The notes: generated by a model from the sequence alone, not told the origin. A stretch of 64,000 nt of DNA from Dokdonia donghaensis DSW-1 (GCF_001653755.1 NZ_CP015125.1:742001-806000), one strand, 5' to 3'; counted from the first letter of the stretch, positions 16,576 through 26,275 are shown. Translations and numbers: made by a program.

Positions 16576-18007
16576 ACTCATCTTACTACTAGCTTATCTA
16601 GGGATAAGTGTTGTGCTGTTTGCAACTTTTGCAACAGATGTATGGGTGTGGATGTCATTTTTTATGAGCAACCTTGTACTGTTTGCATTGTTCTGGTGGC
16701 ATTTATATCAAGAGCGCGAGTACTCACCCTTTATATCTGTATACATTGTTTTTAACTTCTTATTTTTTATCATAGCACCCATATTGCAGTTACGAGTTAT
16801 AGGAGATAAGAATGCAGATTTCTTAACAAAGCTGCCTTACACATCTTCAGGTATTATTTATAGTAATGTATTAATAATACTTTTTACGCTCTGTTTTTTT
16901 GGAGCTTATACGTGGTTTAAAAAAACTAGAAAAACCAGAGTTATAGTCCCAAATTATAATAGAGATAAAAGATTACCTCTTGTGCTTTTTGGGATATTGG
17001 GTATTTCCTTACTCGTATTTATTGTAAGTATGGGGTTTGTTTTTAACGAGATGGCTCGTGCTGGATGGATGGCCTCATCCATAGGCCGCACTGCTTTACT
17101 TATATGGAAAAAGCTTCTTTTTGTAGTACCGCTAGGGGGTGTTATTTTATCTGTACAGTATTATAAACAGTCTAAAAAGACAGGTATAAATGTGCTTGCT
17201 GTGGCTGTTATGTTTGTTTTATTTATGATACTGCTATTATGGTTTAAAAATCCGCTAGTAGAAAAGAGAAACGCCTTAGGCCCCATTTACATTTCTATAA
17301 TTTACCTCCTCGCACCTAGATTGCTTAATAGTAATGTGAAGACAATGTTTTTTATGTTTTTTACAATGGTTGTTGTGTTTCCACTTTCGGCTATTATTAC
17401 GCACGCAAAGTCTTCTTTGAGACAGATTATTATACAGCCGCGTATACTTCTAGATGAGTTTGAAGGTGAGGGAATAGGTGAGGTTTTTAATACAATACAT
17501 TATGATGCCTTTATAAATATAGTTGCTACGATAGATTATGTAAAGTACGAGGGCTTCTCATATGGATACCAGTTTTTAAGCGCATTTTTGTTTTTTATAC
17601 CCCGTAAAATCTGGGAAGGAAAACCAGTGAGTACGGGGCAGCTTGTAGGTGAGCACTTAATAGACAACTATGAGTTTACGTATAGTAATTTATCTAACCC
17701 TATGGTATCTGAGGGATATGTAAATTTTGGGATTATAGGCGTTATATTTCTTGCCTTTGCTCTTGGGTATACAATAGTTTACTTTCTGACTTGGTTACAT
17801 AGCCATATTCTCATTAAAAAAATTATGGCTTTTTACTTTGCGATACACTTACTGTTTTTCTTAAGAGGAGATTTTGCAAACGGATTTTCGTACTACGTAG
17901 GAACTCTTATAGGTGTTATGGGTATTGCTAGATTAATAGATTACCTTATCAAAAATGGATTAAATAATCAATATAAATGGAGGCAAAAACAAATAACAAA
18001 AGCTTAG
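16565..18007 (+). CDS. Wzy-like oligosaccharide repeat-unit polymerase
   Basis: Integral membrane protein, 480 aa with about 10-12 hydrophobic segments and long loops. Wzy polymerases have little sequence identity, so the call uses topology, position between glycosyltransferases and Wzx, and the periplasmic-loop motif FIPRKIWEGKPVSTGQ with the following NFGIIGV. These resemble the O-antigen polymerase family found in Bacteroidetes capsule loci. It would join flipped repeat units at the periplasmic face. It overlaps its neighbours by 11 and 31 nt, indicating tight translational coupling. Confidence 0.78.
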   Translation: MIGRLILLLAYLGISVVLFATFATDVWVWMSFFMSNLVLFALFWWHLYQEREYSPFISVYIVFNFLFFIIAPILQLRVIGDKNADFLTKLPYTSSGIIYSNVLIILFTLCFFGAYTWFKKTRKTRVIVPNYNRDKRLPLVLFGILGISLLVFIVSMGFVFNEMARAGWMASSIGRTALLIWKKLLFVVPLGGVILSVQYYKQSKKTGINVLAVAVMFVLFMILLLWFKNPLVEKRNALGPIYISIIYLLAPRLLNSNVKTMFFMFFTMVVVFPLSAIITHAKSSLRQIIIQPRILLDEFEGEGIGEVFNTIHYDAFINIVATIDYVKYEGFSYGYQFLSAFLFFIPRKIWEGKPVSTGQLVGEHLIDNYEFTYSNLSNPMVSEGYVNFGIIGVIFLAFALGYTIVYFLTWLHSHILIKKIMAFYFAIHLLFFLRGDFANGFSYYVGTLIGVMGIARLIDYLIKNGLNNQYKWRQKQITKA

Positions 18008-19206
18008 TGTATCTAGAAGGAGCTTTGTTTCTTCTATTTGCATCAATACTACTACCTACAAATGTAAAATCTATTGCTGTGGGGTTGTTTTGTGCTGTCT
18101 CAGTTTATCATTTTTTCAAAAGTAAAAACACATTTAACACACGCTTTTTTCTAGTAAATGCTGCGGTTTATTTTCTAATAGTGATAACACTCATTTACAG
18201 TGATAACATCGCTTATGGAGTAAGAAAACTTACCTCTTTTTTGTCATTACTGTTATTTCCGCTCTGTTTTGCCTTGTTTTCAAGAAACGATATGAGATAC
18301 CTCTATTCTCGGTTAGATAAAATGCTAGGAGTTTATCTTGTGACCGTTGTTCTTTTTAATGTGATTCCGTTTTTATGGTTTTACATTACACATTATAGTA
18401 TTAGTGATATGCTCATTCATTTTCCTACTGTGATGCGTGTTGATGTGGGTAAATATGGTATCCACCCTATTTATCTATCAATGCATTGTAGTGTGGCAAT
18501 TTTATTCTCAATGTTCATATTGCGCTCCTTAAAAAGTAAATGGAAAATAGTAGGAGTCTTATTACTTGATGCAATACTCATTTTGTTCTTACTGCTGTAT
18601 GCAAAGAAGGGGCCTATTTTAGCCCTTATGATTGTCTCCACACTGTTTATACTATTTCAGCGCAAAAGAGCAATTGTACGGCCTTATATTTTTGCAATTC
18701 TAGGTCTTGTTGTATTGATGATTGCCATACCACGCACTAGAAATAAGTTTTTAGAACTTCAAAAAATTGAGGTGATTGGTGAGGGAGGACCTACGTCTAC
18801 AAATATTAGATATACTATTTACGGCGTAGCAAAAGAACTTATTTATGAAAGTCCAATTTTAGGGTATGGTATAGGTGATTATAGGGATGTGCTCAATAAA
18901 AAATATGAAACCACAGGTAATAGTGTTTTAAAAGAAGGGAGATATAACACGCATAATCAGTTTTTGAGTTTATTAACCATAGGAGGAGTCATACTATTAT
19001 TAGCTTTCTTAGGCACACTAGCTATAAATCTTGTCTTTGCAACACGGTTTAATAATGAACTTTTTATACTCGTTCTATTATTTTATGGCATTGTTATGTT
19101 AACCACAAATATTTTAGAGCGTGAGGCCGGAGTTATTTATTTTGCATTATTCTTTAACTTCCTTTCTGCCAGAACACTTTTTGTAAACCCCTCAGATGCC
19201 TCATAA
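17977..19206 (+). CDS. O-antigen ligase / Wzy_C family membrane protein
   Basis: Integral membrane protein (409 aa, about 10 segments) of the WaaL/Wzy_C superfamily. Seen: the family's periplasmic loop and following helix, with ESPILGYGIGDYRDVL and then NTHNQFLSLLTIGGVILL. The conserved His of the HNxFL motif is present. Such proteins transfer polymer to lipid A-core or polymerise repeat units. With a separate Wzy-like gene just upstream, ligation is the more natural role, but the two activities cannot be told apart by sequence. Starts inside the end of the 16565 gene (31-nt overlap). Confidence 0.8.
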   Translation: MEAKTNNKSLVYLEGALFLLFASILLPTNVKSIAVGLFCAVSVYHFFKSKNTFNTRFFLVNAAVYFLIVITLIYSDNIAYGVRKLTSFLSLLLFPLCFALFSRNDMRYLYSRLDKMLGVYLVTVVLFNVIPFLWFYITHYSISDMLIHFPTVMRVDVGKYGIHPIYLSMHCSVAILFSMFILRSLKSKWKIVGVLLLDAILILFLLLYAKKGPILALMIVSTLFILFQRKRAIVRPYIFAILGLVVLMIAIPRTRNKFLELQKIEVIGEGGPTSTNIRYTIYGVAKELIYESPILGYGIGDYRDVLNKKYETTGNSVLKEGRYNTHNQFLSLLTIGGVILLLAFLGTLAINLVFATRFNNELFILVLLFYGIVMLTTNILEREAGVIYFALFFNFLSARTLFVNPSDAS

Positions 19207-20272
19207 AAAAGTTCTTCTTATTGGACCACTACCAGAGCCTACCACTGGTGTGTCGCTAGCAAATCAAGTTGTAAGTAGCGTGCTTAAAAATGAGGGCTAT
19301 AACGTTACAGAGGTAAATACATCCTTTAGTTATCTAGATGAAGAGCTGGGCGTATTTTCCTTTAAAAAGCTTTGGCACAACCTTAAGTATAATACACAGG
19401 CGTTTAAAGTTTTTTCAAACCACATTATTTATTTCACTCCAGGACAAACGTTTTTTGGGGTTCTTAAATATGCAGTTTTTATAGTTTTTGCTGCGCTTTC
19501 GCGAAAGCGTATCATCACCCATATACACGGCAATCACCTAGGTACAGCTTACCATCAAATGACCGGTATAAAAAGATGGGTTACAAAGAAACTTATGTCT
19601 TTATCTAGCGACGGGATTGTGCTGTCTGAGTCATTAAAACCAAATTTAACACCCTTTCTAGATGAAAAAAATATTCATATTCTACCCAATTTTGCTCAAG
19701 AGTATTTAAAAACAGATATCACAAAAAACTACGCCTCTCCACGGTTTATCTATTTGAGTAACCTAATGCAAGAAAAAGGAATTATAATATTTTTAAAAAC
19801 ACTTCTAGAACTTCAAAACCATAATGTTTCTTACCAAGCTCAAATAGGTGGAGCTGTCACAAAAGAAATGTGGATGCAAGTAAAACCATTATTACTGCAA
19901 CTCAAAAATGTAGACTATAAAGGTGTGGTAATGGGAGAAGAAAAGAAAGCCCTTTTTGAGTGGGGTAATGTCTTTGTGCTGCCTACATATTATAAAATGG
20001 AAGGGCAGCCCATATCTATCTTAGAAGCAATGGCAACGGGTAGTCTAATAATTACCACAACGCAAGGAGGAATACCAGACATTATAAAAAATGGAGAGCA
20101 AGGTCTCTTTGTTGAAAAACAAAATGTAGAAGATCTCGTTTTAAAGATGAAAAGTATTGCCAGTAATCCCAAGATTATTTCTGATATTGGGGTTAAAAAT
20201 CAGGTACATTTTAGTAAAAACTTCACGATGAAGGCATTTACCAGTAGACTCATAACCATATTTAGAAAGTAG
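19196..20272 (+). CDS. GT4-type glycosyltransferase
   Basis: Predicted GT-B glycosyltransferase, 358 aa. Seen: N-terminal LLIGPLPEPTTGVSLANQ (glycine-rich acceptor loop), RFIYLSNLMQEKGIIIFL at the start of the C-terminal domain, and the donor site LPTYYKMEGQPISILEAMATGSLIITT, with E-x7-E visible as EGQPISILE. The acceptor and sugar cannot be deduced. The palindrome at 19494-19509 is read as ALSRKR. It overlaps the ligase-like gene by 11 nt and shares one base with the GTG start of the acetyltransferase gene. Confidence 0.9.
   Translation: MPHKKVLLIGPLPEPTTGVSLANQVVSSVLKNEGYNVTEVNTSFSYLDEELGVFSFKKLWHNLKYNTQAFKVFSNHIIYFTPGQTFFGVLKYAVFIVFAALSRKRIITHIHGNHLGTAYHQMTGIKRWVTKKLMSLSSDGIVLSESLKPNLTPFLDEKNIHILPNFAQEYLKTDITKNYASPRFIYLSNLMQEKGIIIFLKTLLELQNHNVSYQAQIGGAVTKEMWMQVKPLLLQLKNVDYKGVVMGEEKKALFEWGNVFVLPTYYKMEGQPISILEAMATGSLIITTTQGGIPDIIKNGEQGLFVEKQNVEDLVLKMKSIASNPKIISDIGVKNQVHFSKNFTMKAFTSRLITIFRK
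19494..19509. repeat. Dispersed palindrome, exact copy
   Basis: CGCTTTCGCGAAAGCG read as (A)-L-S-R-K-R, the second reading frame, in the glycosyltransferase N-terminal domain. Confidence 0.95.
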
Positions 20273-20820
20273 TGGAATACCAGAATTTAGATCAATATAA
20301 AACGCCAAAGGGTTTTCGTGGGCGGTCTGCTCTTATAGTACAACTATGGCGTGTGGTATATGTTATTTTCTTTAAACACTCTCCACAGTTTTTGTACGGC
20401 TGGAGACGTTTTATTTTGAGATGTTTTGGCGCACAAGTGGGCAAAAATGTCATCATAAGACCTAGCGCTCAGATAACCTACCCCTGGAAGTTAAACCTAG
20501 GTGATCACTGCTGGATAGGAGATGAGGTCGTTTTGTACACTTTAGGACCTATTACGATAGGTGCAAATGCCGTTATATCACAACGTAGTTATTTATGTAC
20601 AGGCTCGCACGACTATCGCTCATCTCATTTTGATATTTATGCAATGCCTATACACATAGCAGAGAAGTGCTGGCTGGCTACAGATGTGTATGTAGCACCA
20701 GGAGTATCTGTAGGTGCTGGTACCGTAATAGGTGCTAGAAGTAGCGTTTTTAAAAACGTACCAGCAGGTAAGGTATGTATAGGTTCTCCACTAGTTATAT
20801 TAAAAGATCGTATTGAATAA
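20272..20820 (+). CDS. WcaF-like left-handed beta-helix acetyltransferase
   Basis: Hexapeptide-repeat O-acetyltransferase predicted to decorate the polysaccharide. Seen: 182 aa with N-terminal LDQYKTPKGFRGRSALIVQLW, a pattern typical of colanic-acid WcaF-type enzymes. Left-handed beta-helix coils follow (VGKNVIIRPSAQI, IGDEVVLYTLGPITIGANAVIS). The catalytic-type His lies in CTGSHDYRSSHF, and the usual ending APGVSVGAGTVIGARSSV and GSPLVI is present. GTG start at 20272 shares its G with the upstream TAG stop. Acceptor unknown. Confidence 0.88.
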   Translation: MEYQNLDQYKTPKGFRGRSALIVQLWRVVYVIFFKHSPQFLYGWRRFILRCFGAQVGKNVIIRPSAQITYPWKLNLGDHCWIGDEVVLYTLGPITIGANAVISQRSYLCTGSHDYRSSHFDIYAMPIHIAEKCWLATDVYVAPGVSVGAGTVIGARSSVFKNVPAGKVCIGSPLVILKDRIE

Positions 20821-22036
20821 TCTCACAGGCAAGCACATCACCCTCATCTCCCTTAACTTCTATCCAGAAGATACGGCCATAGGTTTATACAGTACCCAGA
20901 TGGCAGAGTACCTGGAGCAGCAGGGTGCACATATATCTGTTATCACGGCCTTTCCGTATTATCCGCAATGGGAGATTGCTCCAGCATATCAAGACAAAGG
21001 GAGTTACTTACACGAGAAAAAAGGGTCTATAAACATTTATAGATACAAGCAGTTTACACCTAAGAGCCCCACCTTTTTAAAGCGTGTGGTACATATTACA
21101 GACTTTACGCTAGGCTCACGATTTAACTTTAAGCAAATAAAGGAATGCGATATTGTGATTTCAGTAATACCATTTACGAGCAGTGCGTGGTTAGGGAATA
21201 CGCTTTCGCGAAAGCGTAATGCAAAACACTGGATACATATTCAAGATTTTGAATTTGACGCAGCTTTTCAATCCGGACTTGCCACCTCGTCAGAAAGTAA
21301 AAGTATTGCTTATAAAGGTTTAATGCGTTTAGAACGCTCTATTCTGGACAAAGCAGACTGTGTGAGCACTATAAGCCAGACTATGCTGGCTAAACTTAAA
21401 GAAAAGACCGATACCACAACCTATTACTTGCCCAACTGGATAGATGCTACAGAGAGTGACCCGTCTCAAGTGGTAAAACACCCATACTTTTCTAAAGACA
21501 AGTTTAGTATTCTGTATGCGGGTAATGTGGGTGACAAGCAAGACTGGTCTTTTTTTAAAAAAATAGTTGCTGCATTAGATTTTACAAAGTTTGAAGTAAT
21601 TGTAGTAGGTGCAGGAGCAAAAATGGAGCTCCTCAAAGAGCAACTTAAAGACTCTAGTGTACAATTTTATGATCCAGTACCACTTGAAGGTTTAGCGAGT
21701 TTACTTGCTAGCGCAGATGTACATATCTTATTTCAAAAAGCCGAAGTTGTAGACACAGTAATGCCTTCAAAAATTTTAGGAATGATGGCAAGTGCACGCC
21801 CGTCTATAATAACGGGCCACCCAGATGCAGAGCCTGCAAAAATTATAGAGGCATCGCAAGGTGGCTATTATAAAAGTACCACAGATGCACAAGAGATTGT
21901 GGCTATTTTAAATAGTTTACGTACCAATAGTGATAAAGCAACGTTAATGGGGAGTAACGCAAGGAAATTTATACTACAAAAATATGCCAGAAAAGCGATT
22001 TTGAAAGACTTTACTGACGCATTGAGTATGTTATAG
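20813..22036 (+). CDS. WcaI-like glycosyltransferase (GT4)
   Basis: GT-B fold glycosyltransferase, 407 aa, resembling the colanic-acid WcaI group. Seen: N-terminal HITLISLNFYPEDTAIGLYST and VITAFPYYPQWEI characteristic of that group, WIHIQDFEFDAAFQSGL, and the C-terminal donor site VVDTVMPSKILGMMASARPSI. A TTG start at 20813 overlaps the acetyltransferase by 8 nt; no ATG exists before the first strand. The palindrome at 21201-21216 is read as TLSRKR. It is separated by 91 nt from the uxs gene, so a new promoter may lie there. Confidence 0.88.
   Translation: MNNLTGKHITLISLNFYPEDTAIGLYSTQMAEYLEQQGAHISVITAFPYYPQWEIAPAYQDKGSYLHEKKGSINIYRYKQFTPKSPTFLKRVVHITDFTLGSRFNFKQIKECDIVISVIPFTSSAWLGNTLSRKRNAKHWIHIQDFEFDAAFQSGLATSSESKSIAYKGLMRLERSILDKADCVSTISQTMLAKLKEKTDTTTYYLPNWIDATESDPSQVVKHPYFSKDKFSILYAGNVGDKQDWSFFKKIVAALDFTKFEVIVVGAGAKMELLKEQLKDSSVQFYDPVPLEGLASLLASADVHILFQKAEVVDTVMPSKILGMMASARPSIITGHPDAEPAKIIEASQGGYYKSTTDAQEIVAILNSLRTNSDKATLMGSNARKFILQKYARKAILKDFTDALSML
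21201..21216. repeat. Dispersed palindrome, exact copy
   Basis: CGCTTTCGCGAAAGCG read as T-L-S-R-K-R in the WcaI-like enzyme; extended symmetry TACGC...GCGTA. Confidence 0.95.
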
Positions 22037-22127
22037 GAGCTTAGTTTTATAAGCAGTGAATACTTCCTTATTTTTACGGCAGGCAGATACTCATAAGATT
22101 TGCTACCCAATCAACCAATAATAGAGA

Positions 22128-23114
22128 ATGAAGAGAGTTTTAATTACAGGTGCAGCAGGATTTTTAGGGTCACATTTATGTGATCGTTTTATAAAAGAAG
22201 GCTTTCACGTGATAGGGATGGATAATCTTATTACAGGTAGTTTATCTAATATTGAGCACCTTTTTAAACTAGAACATTTTGAGTTTCATCATCACGATGT
22301 GACCACCTTTGTACACGTGCCAGGTGAGCTAGATTACATATTACACTTTGCCTCACCAGCAAGTCCCATAGATTACCTTAAAATCCCCATACAAACCTTA
22401 AAAGTAGGTTCACTAGGTACCCATAACTTACTAGGTCTTGCAAAGGTTAAAAATGCACGTATACTCATAGCCTCTACTTCTGAGGTGTATGGAGACCCAC
22501 TTGTACACCCACAAGATGAGGAGTATTATGGTAATGTAAATACCATAGGCCCTCGTGGTGTATATGATGAGGCAAAGCGTTTTCAAGAGTCTATCACAAT
22601 GGCTTATCACCGCTTTCACGGTCTTGAGACACGCATAGTACGCATATTTAACACTTATGGCCCAAGAATGCGACTTAACGATGGTCGTGTCATACCAGCT
22701 TTTATGGGACAAGCATTAAGAGGAGAGGATCTCACGGTTTTTGGAGATGGTTTACAGACACGTTCTTTCTGTTATGTAGATGATCAAGTAGAAGGTATTT
22801 ACAGGCTACTTATGAGTGATTACGTGTTTCCAGTAAACATAGGTAACCCAGATGAGATTACGATAAAAGACTTTGCAGAGGAGATTATAAAACTTACTGG
22901 TACAGATCAAAAGGTAATCTATAAAGACTTGCCTGTAGATGACCCTATGCAGCGCAAACCAGATATTACAAAAGCTAAAGAGATTTTGGACTGGACAGCT
23001 ACCGTAGGTAGAGCAGAGGGTATGAAAAAAACCTTCGAATATTTTAAAAATCTTACACAAGAGGAGCTCTATAAAAGTGAGCATAAGGACTTCTCAAAGC
23101 ACATACGTAAATAA
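22128..23114 (+). CDS. uxs: UDP-glucuronate decarboxylase (UDP-xylose synthase)
   Basis: SDR enzyme converting UDP-glucuronic acid to UDP-xylose. Seen: Rossmann [47 protein letters not shown] (the segment that separates UXS from other SDRs), STSEVYGDP, the catalytic YDEAKR (YxxxK) and [16 protein letters not shown]. The 328-aa length is usual for bacterial UXS. No UDP-glucose dehydrogenase is in the window, so UDP-glucuronate must come from elsewhere. It lies 2 nt before the initiating sugar transferase gene, implying coupling. Confidence 0.93.
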   Translation: MKRVLITGAAGFLGSHLCDRFIKEGFHVIGMDNLITGSLSNIEHLFKLEHFEFHHHDVTTFVHVPGELDYILHFASPASPIDYLKIPIQTLKVGSLGTHNLLGLAKVKNARILIASTSEVYGDPLVHPQDEEYYGNVNTIGPRGVYDEAKRFQESITMAYHRFHGLETRIVRIFNTYGPRMRLNDGRVIPAFMGQALRGEDLTVFGDGLQTRSFCYVDDQVEGIYRLLMSDYVFPVNIGNPDEITIKDFAEEIIKLTGTDQKVIYKDLPVDDPMQRKPDITKAKEILDWTATVGRAEGMKKTFEYFKNLTQEELYKSEHKDFSKHIRK

Positions 23115-23116
23115 GT

Positions 23117-24469
23117 ATGGCGCAACGCGTAGGTAGATATTCAGTTTATATAAGGCCAGCAATTTATTGTATAGACCTTGCAATTATAGTGTTGCTAGCT
23201 AAGCTATGCCTTGTAATGAATGAAAACTTCTTGTTGTTTTCTATGTACATCATTGCTACGTGGGTGTTTACCGCAACCAAGTCAGGTTTTTATGAGGTAT
23301 ATCGATATACAAGACCCACGCGCATTGTCTCTCTTATTTTATTACAACTTGCCATATTTGCTTTATTAGTATTTGCTTTTTATGGTTTCTTTCAAGATGT
23401 AAACACATCACCGAGTAGTGTTATTTTTTATGTCTTATATGTATTTCTTGGCGTGTCTATCGTAAAGTTTGGCGTGTTTTATTTACTTAAAACTTATAGA
23501 ACTGTGCTAGGCGGTAACCATCGTAATGTGGTTATTCTAGGTTGGAATAATCAAGCAGAGGAGCTCAAAAACTTCTTTTTAGAAAACAAGGCTTACGGGT
23601 ATATGGTTAAGAGCACTTTTGATATAAATAACCCTAAAGTCTCTCTAGATGGTATTTTTAGGTATGTTTTAGAAAATAATATAGATGAGGTATACTGCTC
23701 TGTAGAGCAATTCTCAAATGAAGAACTTAGAGAAATCTCCGAGTTTACAGATAACAACCTTAAAATTCTCAAGTTTATACCAGATAGCAGAGAGATTTTT
23801 ACAAAAAAACTAGAGTACCAGTACTTGGGGATTACTCCAATCTTATCATTACGTACCATCCCTATAGACACGCCTCTTAACCAATTTATAAAGCGTGCTT
23901 TTGACATTGTTTTGTCGGTAATTGTACTAGTAGGAGTTCTTTCTTGGCTCACACCTATACTCTCCATATTAATTAAGTTGGACTCAAAGGGAACCGTGTT
24001 TTTTAAACAAAAACGTAATGGCCTTGACTATCACGAGTTTTACTGCTATAAATTTAGGTCTATGAGACCTAATGAAAAGGCAGATCTTGAGCAGGTGAGC
24101 AAAAATGATGAACGCATCACTCGTGTAGGTCAGTTCTTAAGAAAAACAAGTATGGACGAGTTACCGCAGTTTATAAATGTCCTTAAAGGAGATATGTCTG
24201 TTGTGGGCCCACGACCACATATGGTAAGCCACACGCATATGTATGCAGAGCGCATAGATAAGTTTATGGTACGTCATTTTATAAAACCTGGTATTACCGG
24301 TCTGGCACAGGTAAGCGGCTACAGAGGTGAAGTGGAGACAGATGAGGATATTGTAAATCGCGTAAAGTTTGATATATTCTATGTAGAAAACTGGTCATTG
24401 TTTTTAGATATCAAAATAGTATTTACAACCGTTTATAAAGCCATAGTAGGAGATGAAAAAGCCTACTAG
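23117..24469 (+). CDS. Polyprenyl glycosylphosphotransferase (WcaJ-like initiating enzyme)
   Basis: Transfers a sugar-1-phosphate to undecaprenyl phosphate, starting repeat-unit synthesis. Seen: an N-terminal block of four membrane segments, a CoA-binding-like cytosolic domain (GGNHRNVVILGWNNQAEEL), a fifth hydrophobic segment (AFDIVLSVIVLVGVLSWL), then the bacterial sugar transferase domain. That domain has FFKQKRNGLDYHEFYCYKFR, SMRPNEKADLEQ, KTSMDELPQF and MSVVGPRPHM. At 450 aa this is the large WcaJ/WbaP-type form. The sugar (glucose, galactose or other) cannot be read off. It overlaps the GT2 gene by 17 nt. Confidence 0.93.
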   Translation: MAQRVGRYSVYIRPAIYCIDLAIIVLLAKLCLVMNENFLLFSMYIIATWVFTATKSGFYEVYRYTRPTRIVSLILLQLAIFALLVFAFYGFFQDVNTSPSSVIFYVLYVFLGVSIVKFGVFYLLKTYRTVLGGNHRNVVILGWNNQAEELKNFFLENKAYGYMVKSTFDINNPKVSLDGIFRYVLENNIDEVYCSVEQFSNEELREISEFTDNNLKILKFIPDSREIFTKKLEYQYLGITPILSLRTIPIDTPLNQFIKRAFDIVLSVIVLVGVLSWLTPILSILIKLDSKGTVFFKQKRNGLDYHEFYCYKFRSMRPNEKADLEQVSKNDERITRVGQFLRKTSMDELPQFINVLKGDMSVVGPRPHMVSHTHMYAERIDKFMVRHFIKPGITGLAQVSGYRGEVETDEDIVNRVKFDIFYVENWSLFLDIKIVFTTVYKAIVGDEKAY

Positions 24470-25247
24470 CCATACACCACAATCCTTAGTTTCTATTATA
24501 ACTCCATTGTATAATGCGGCACGTTTTATACAAGCTTGTAGCGCAAGTATACAAGCGCAAACCTATCAAAACTGGGAGCATATTATTGTAGATGATGCCT
24601 CTACAGATGGCTCACTATCACTAGCAAAAGAGCTTGCTAGCACAGATAGTAGAATACGTGTTGTTACGCTTTCGCGAAACAAAGGAGCCGCCTACGCCCG
24701 TAATAAAGCTACTGAGCTTGCCAGTGGTGACTACATAGCCTTTCTAGATGCAGATGATCTTTGGCACCCCGAAAAATTATCTAAGCAAATTGCTTTTATG
24801 CAAAAGCATAATTGTGCGGTATCATACACCAGCTACATACATATAGATGATGAAGGTATACCCCTAGGAAAGCGCATAAATGCAATGTCTTCTCTTACGT
24901 ATAGTAAACAGCACAAAAATAATTATATAGGTAATCTCACAGGAGTATACAATGCTAGCCTAATAGGCAAAATAAGCGCCCCTAGCATAAGAAAAAGACA
25001 AGACTGGGCATTGTGGCTTGAAGCCATAAAAAGAAGTAATAAAGAAGCCTTAGGACTTCAAGAGGATCTAGCTTTTTATAGGATAAGAGAAGGGTCTATG
25101 AGTGCAAATAAAGTACAACTAGTAAAGTATAATTTTAAATTTTACAACCAGCATCTGGAGTATTCTTGGTTTAAATCAGCATACTGGTTAGGGATTTTTT
25201 TAATGGAGTACTTTTTTGTGAGACCAAAATATATAGAAATCTACTAG
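24453..25247 (+). CDS. GT2 family glycosyltransferase
   Basis: GT-A fold inverting glycosyltransferase, last gene of the polysaccharide cluster. Seen: SIITPLYNAARFIQACSASI, HIIVDDASTDGSLSLA (nucleotide-binding DD) and AFLDADDLWHPEKL with the DxD metal site, typical of the WcaA/SpsA type. It has 264 aa with no membrane helix. The near-palindrome at 24667-24679 is read as TLSRNK. Its TAG stop at 25245-25247 overlaps, in the palindromic tetramer CTAG (25244-25247), the stop codon of the converging gene on the other strand. Confidence 0.92.
   Translation: MKKPTSHTPQSLVSIITPLYNAARFIQACSASIQAQTYQNWEHIIVDDASTDGSLSLAKELASTDSRIRVVTLSRNKGAAYARNKATELASGDYIAFLDADDLWHPEKLSKQIAFMQKHNCAVSYTSYIHIDDEGIPLGKRINAMSSLTYSKQHKNNYIGNLTGVYNASLIGKISAPSIRKRQDWALWLEAIKRSNKEALGLQEDLAFYRIREGSMSANKVQLVKYNFKFYNQHLEYSWFKSAYWLGIFLMEYFFVRPKYIEIY
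24667..24679. repeat. Dispersed palindrome, near copy
   Basis: CGCTTTCGCGAAA followed by CAA; the right arm is incomplete. Read as T-L-S-R-N in the GT2 gene. Confidence 0.85.
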
Positions 25248-26182
25248 AAAGCTATTTGCATCCAGATAGGTCTGTGGTCAGATAGGTAATACTTTACATA
25301 AGACTTAAACTTGCTGTGGTTTTCTTGCCATAAGTCTGGAAAAACTGCGTTATCAAAATCAAAAGTTCCATTTGCTTGAATGGTGTTTTTTAAAGAAGGT
25401 AAAAATGCTATTTGATCATACATCTTATCATCTGCAATGTTTGAGTAAACTTTAGTAGAATGTTTAGGAAGTTCTAGGCCACGTTTCACCAAGGCTTTAT
25501 AGATGAGGTCACCAGGTTCTACTAGCGGCAAATTAAAATCTCCTAATGCAATAATTTTATCAGAAAAAGCATATTTAGAGTTTCCCATCAAATCTGTGTG
25601 TCTAGCTATCGCATAAGTTTCTAAAGCTCTACGATGAATGTTTTTCTTACTGTTACTCCCAAAGTAAGAGTGTACATTAAGTAAAACAAAATTTGTATTC
25701 CTCCATTGAAAAGACCCGAGATAAGGATTACGATCAAAGCCAGTAAAAGAACTAGTTACTCCAGGTAACTTGATATATCTGTGATCCTTAGGCGGGATTG
25801 CCACTTCTCCCACCATCTCGAGTTGCTTGACGACGCGACTATCAAATATGTAGGCAAACCGTTCATTATTACCAGCCTTATCAGAAAAAAGTAAGTTATA
25901 ATGACTAGGTAACGCGGCTTCTATTTGTCTAAGACCTTCAAGGTTTACGTTTACCTCTTGTATGGCAATGAGATCAAACCAGTCTATAATTTCTGCAATA
26001 AGAGCGGCGTGTATGGTCCAGCGTTTATGAAGTCCTAAGTTTGCAATGTTCCAAGAAGCGATGAGTAACTTGGTTTTAGACTTTTGTGGTATGTGACGTT
26101 TTTCTTTATGAGCGAGTAATAGGTCTATCTGCTCTTTGACCGAAAAATTATAAGTAAATGCGGGTTTTGGAAAGGCTGGCAT
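25244..26182 (-). CDS. Endonuclease/exonuclease/phosphatase (EEP) family protein
   Basis: Metal-dependent phosphodiesterase fold (DNase I/exonuclease III superfamily). Seen: LLIASWNIANLGLH with the first Asn, AIQEVN with the catalytic Glu, NVHSYFG, IALGDFNLP (GDFN) and the terminal SDHRPIW with the His. All key residues of the fold are present. It has 312 aa and no obvious signal peptide, so probably cytosolic. Substrate (DNA, nucleotide or other) is open. It lies downstream of the CapK-like gene on the same strand (93-nt gap) and converges on the GT2 gene with overlapping stops. Confidence 0.88.
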   Translation of the reverse strand: MPAFPKPAFTYNFSVKEQIDLLLAHKEKRHIPQKSKTKLLIASWNIANLGLHKRWTIHAALIAEIIDWFDLIAIQEVNVNLEGLRQIEAALPSHYNLLFSDKAGNNERFAYIFDSRVVKQLEMVGEVAIPPKDHRYIKLPGVTSSFTGFDRNPYLGSFQWRNTNFVLLNVHSYFGSNSKKNIHRRALETYAIARHTDLMGNSKYAFSDKIIALGDFNLPLVEPGDLIYKALVKRGLELPKHSTKVYSNIADDKMYDQIAFLPSLKNTIQANGTFDFDNAVFPDLWQENHSKFKSYVKYYLSDHRPIWMQIAF

Positions 26183-26275
26183 AACACAATATTTAAGAGT
26201 AAGATAGAGATTGTATTACTACCGATAAAGAGGTATTTGCCTATTTATGAAGTCAGAACTTATGGATAAGTTCAG

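Noticed and set aside
23593..23967. 124-codon open frame antisense to the WcaJ-like gene
   Set aside because: Opposite a clear sugar transferase; no independent evidence.
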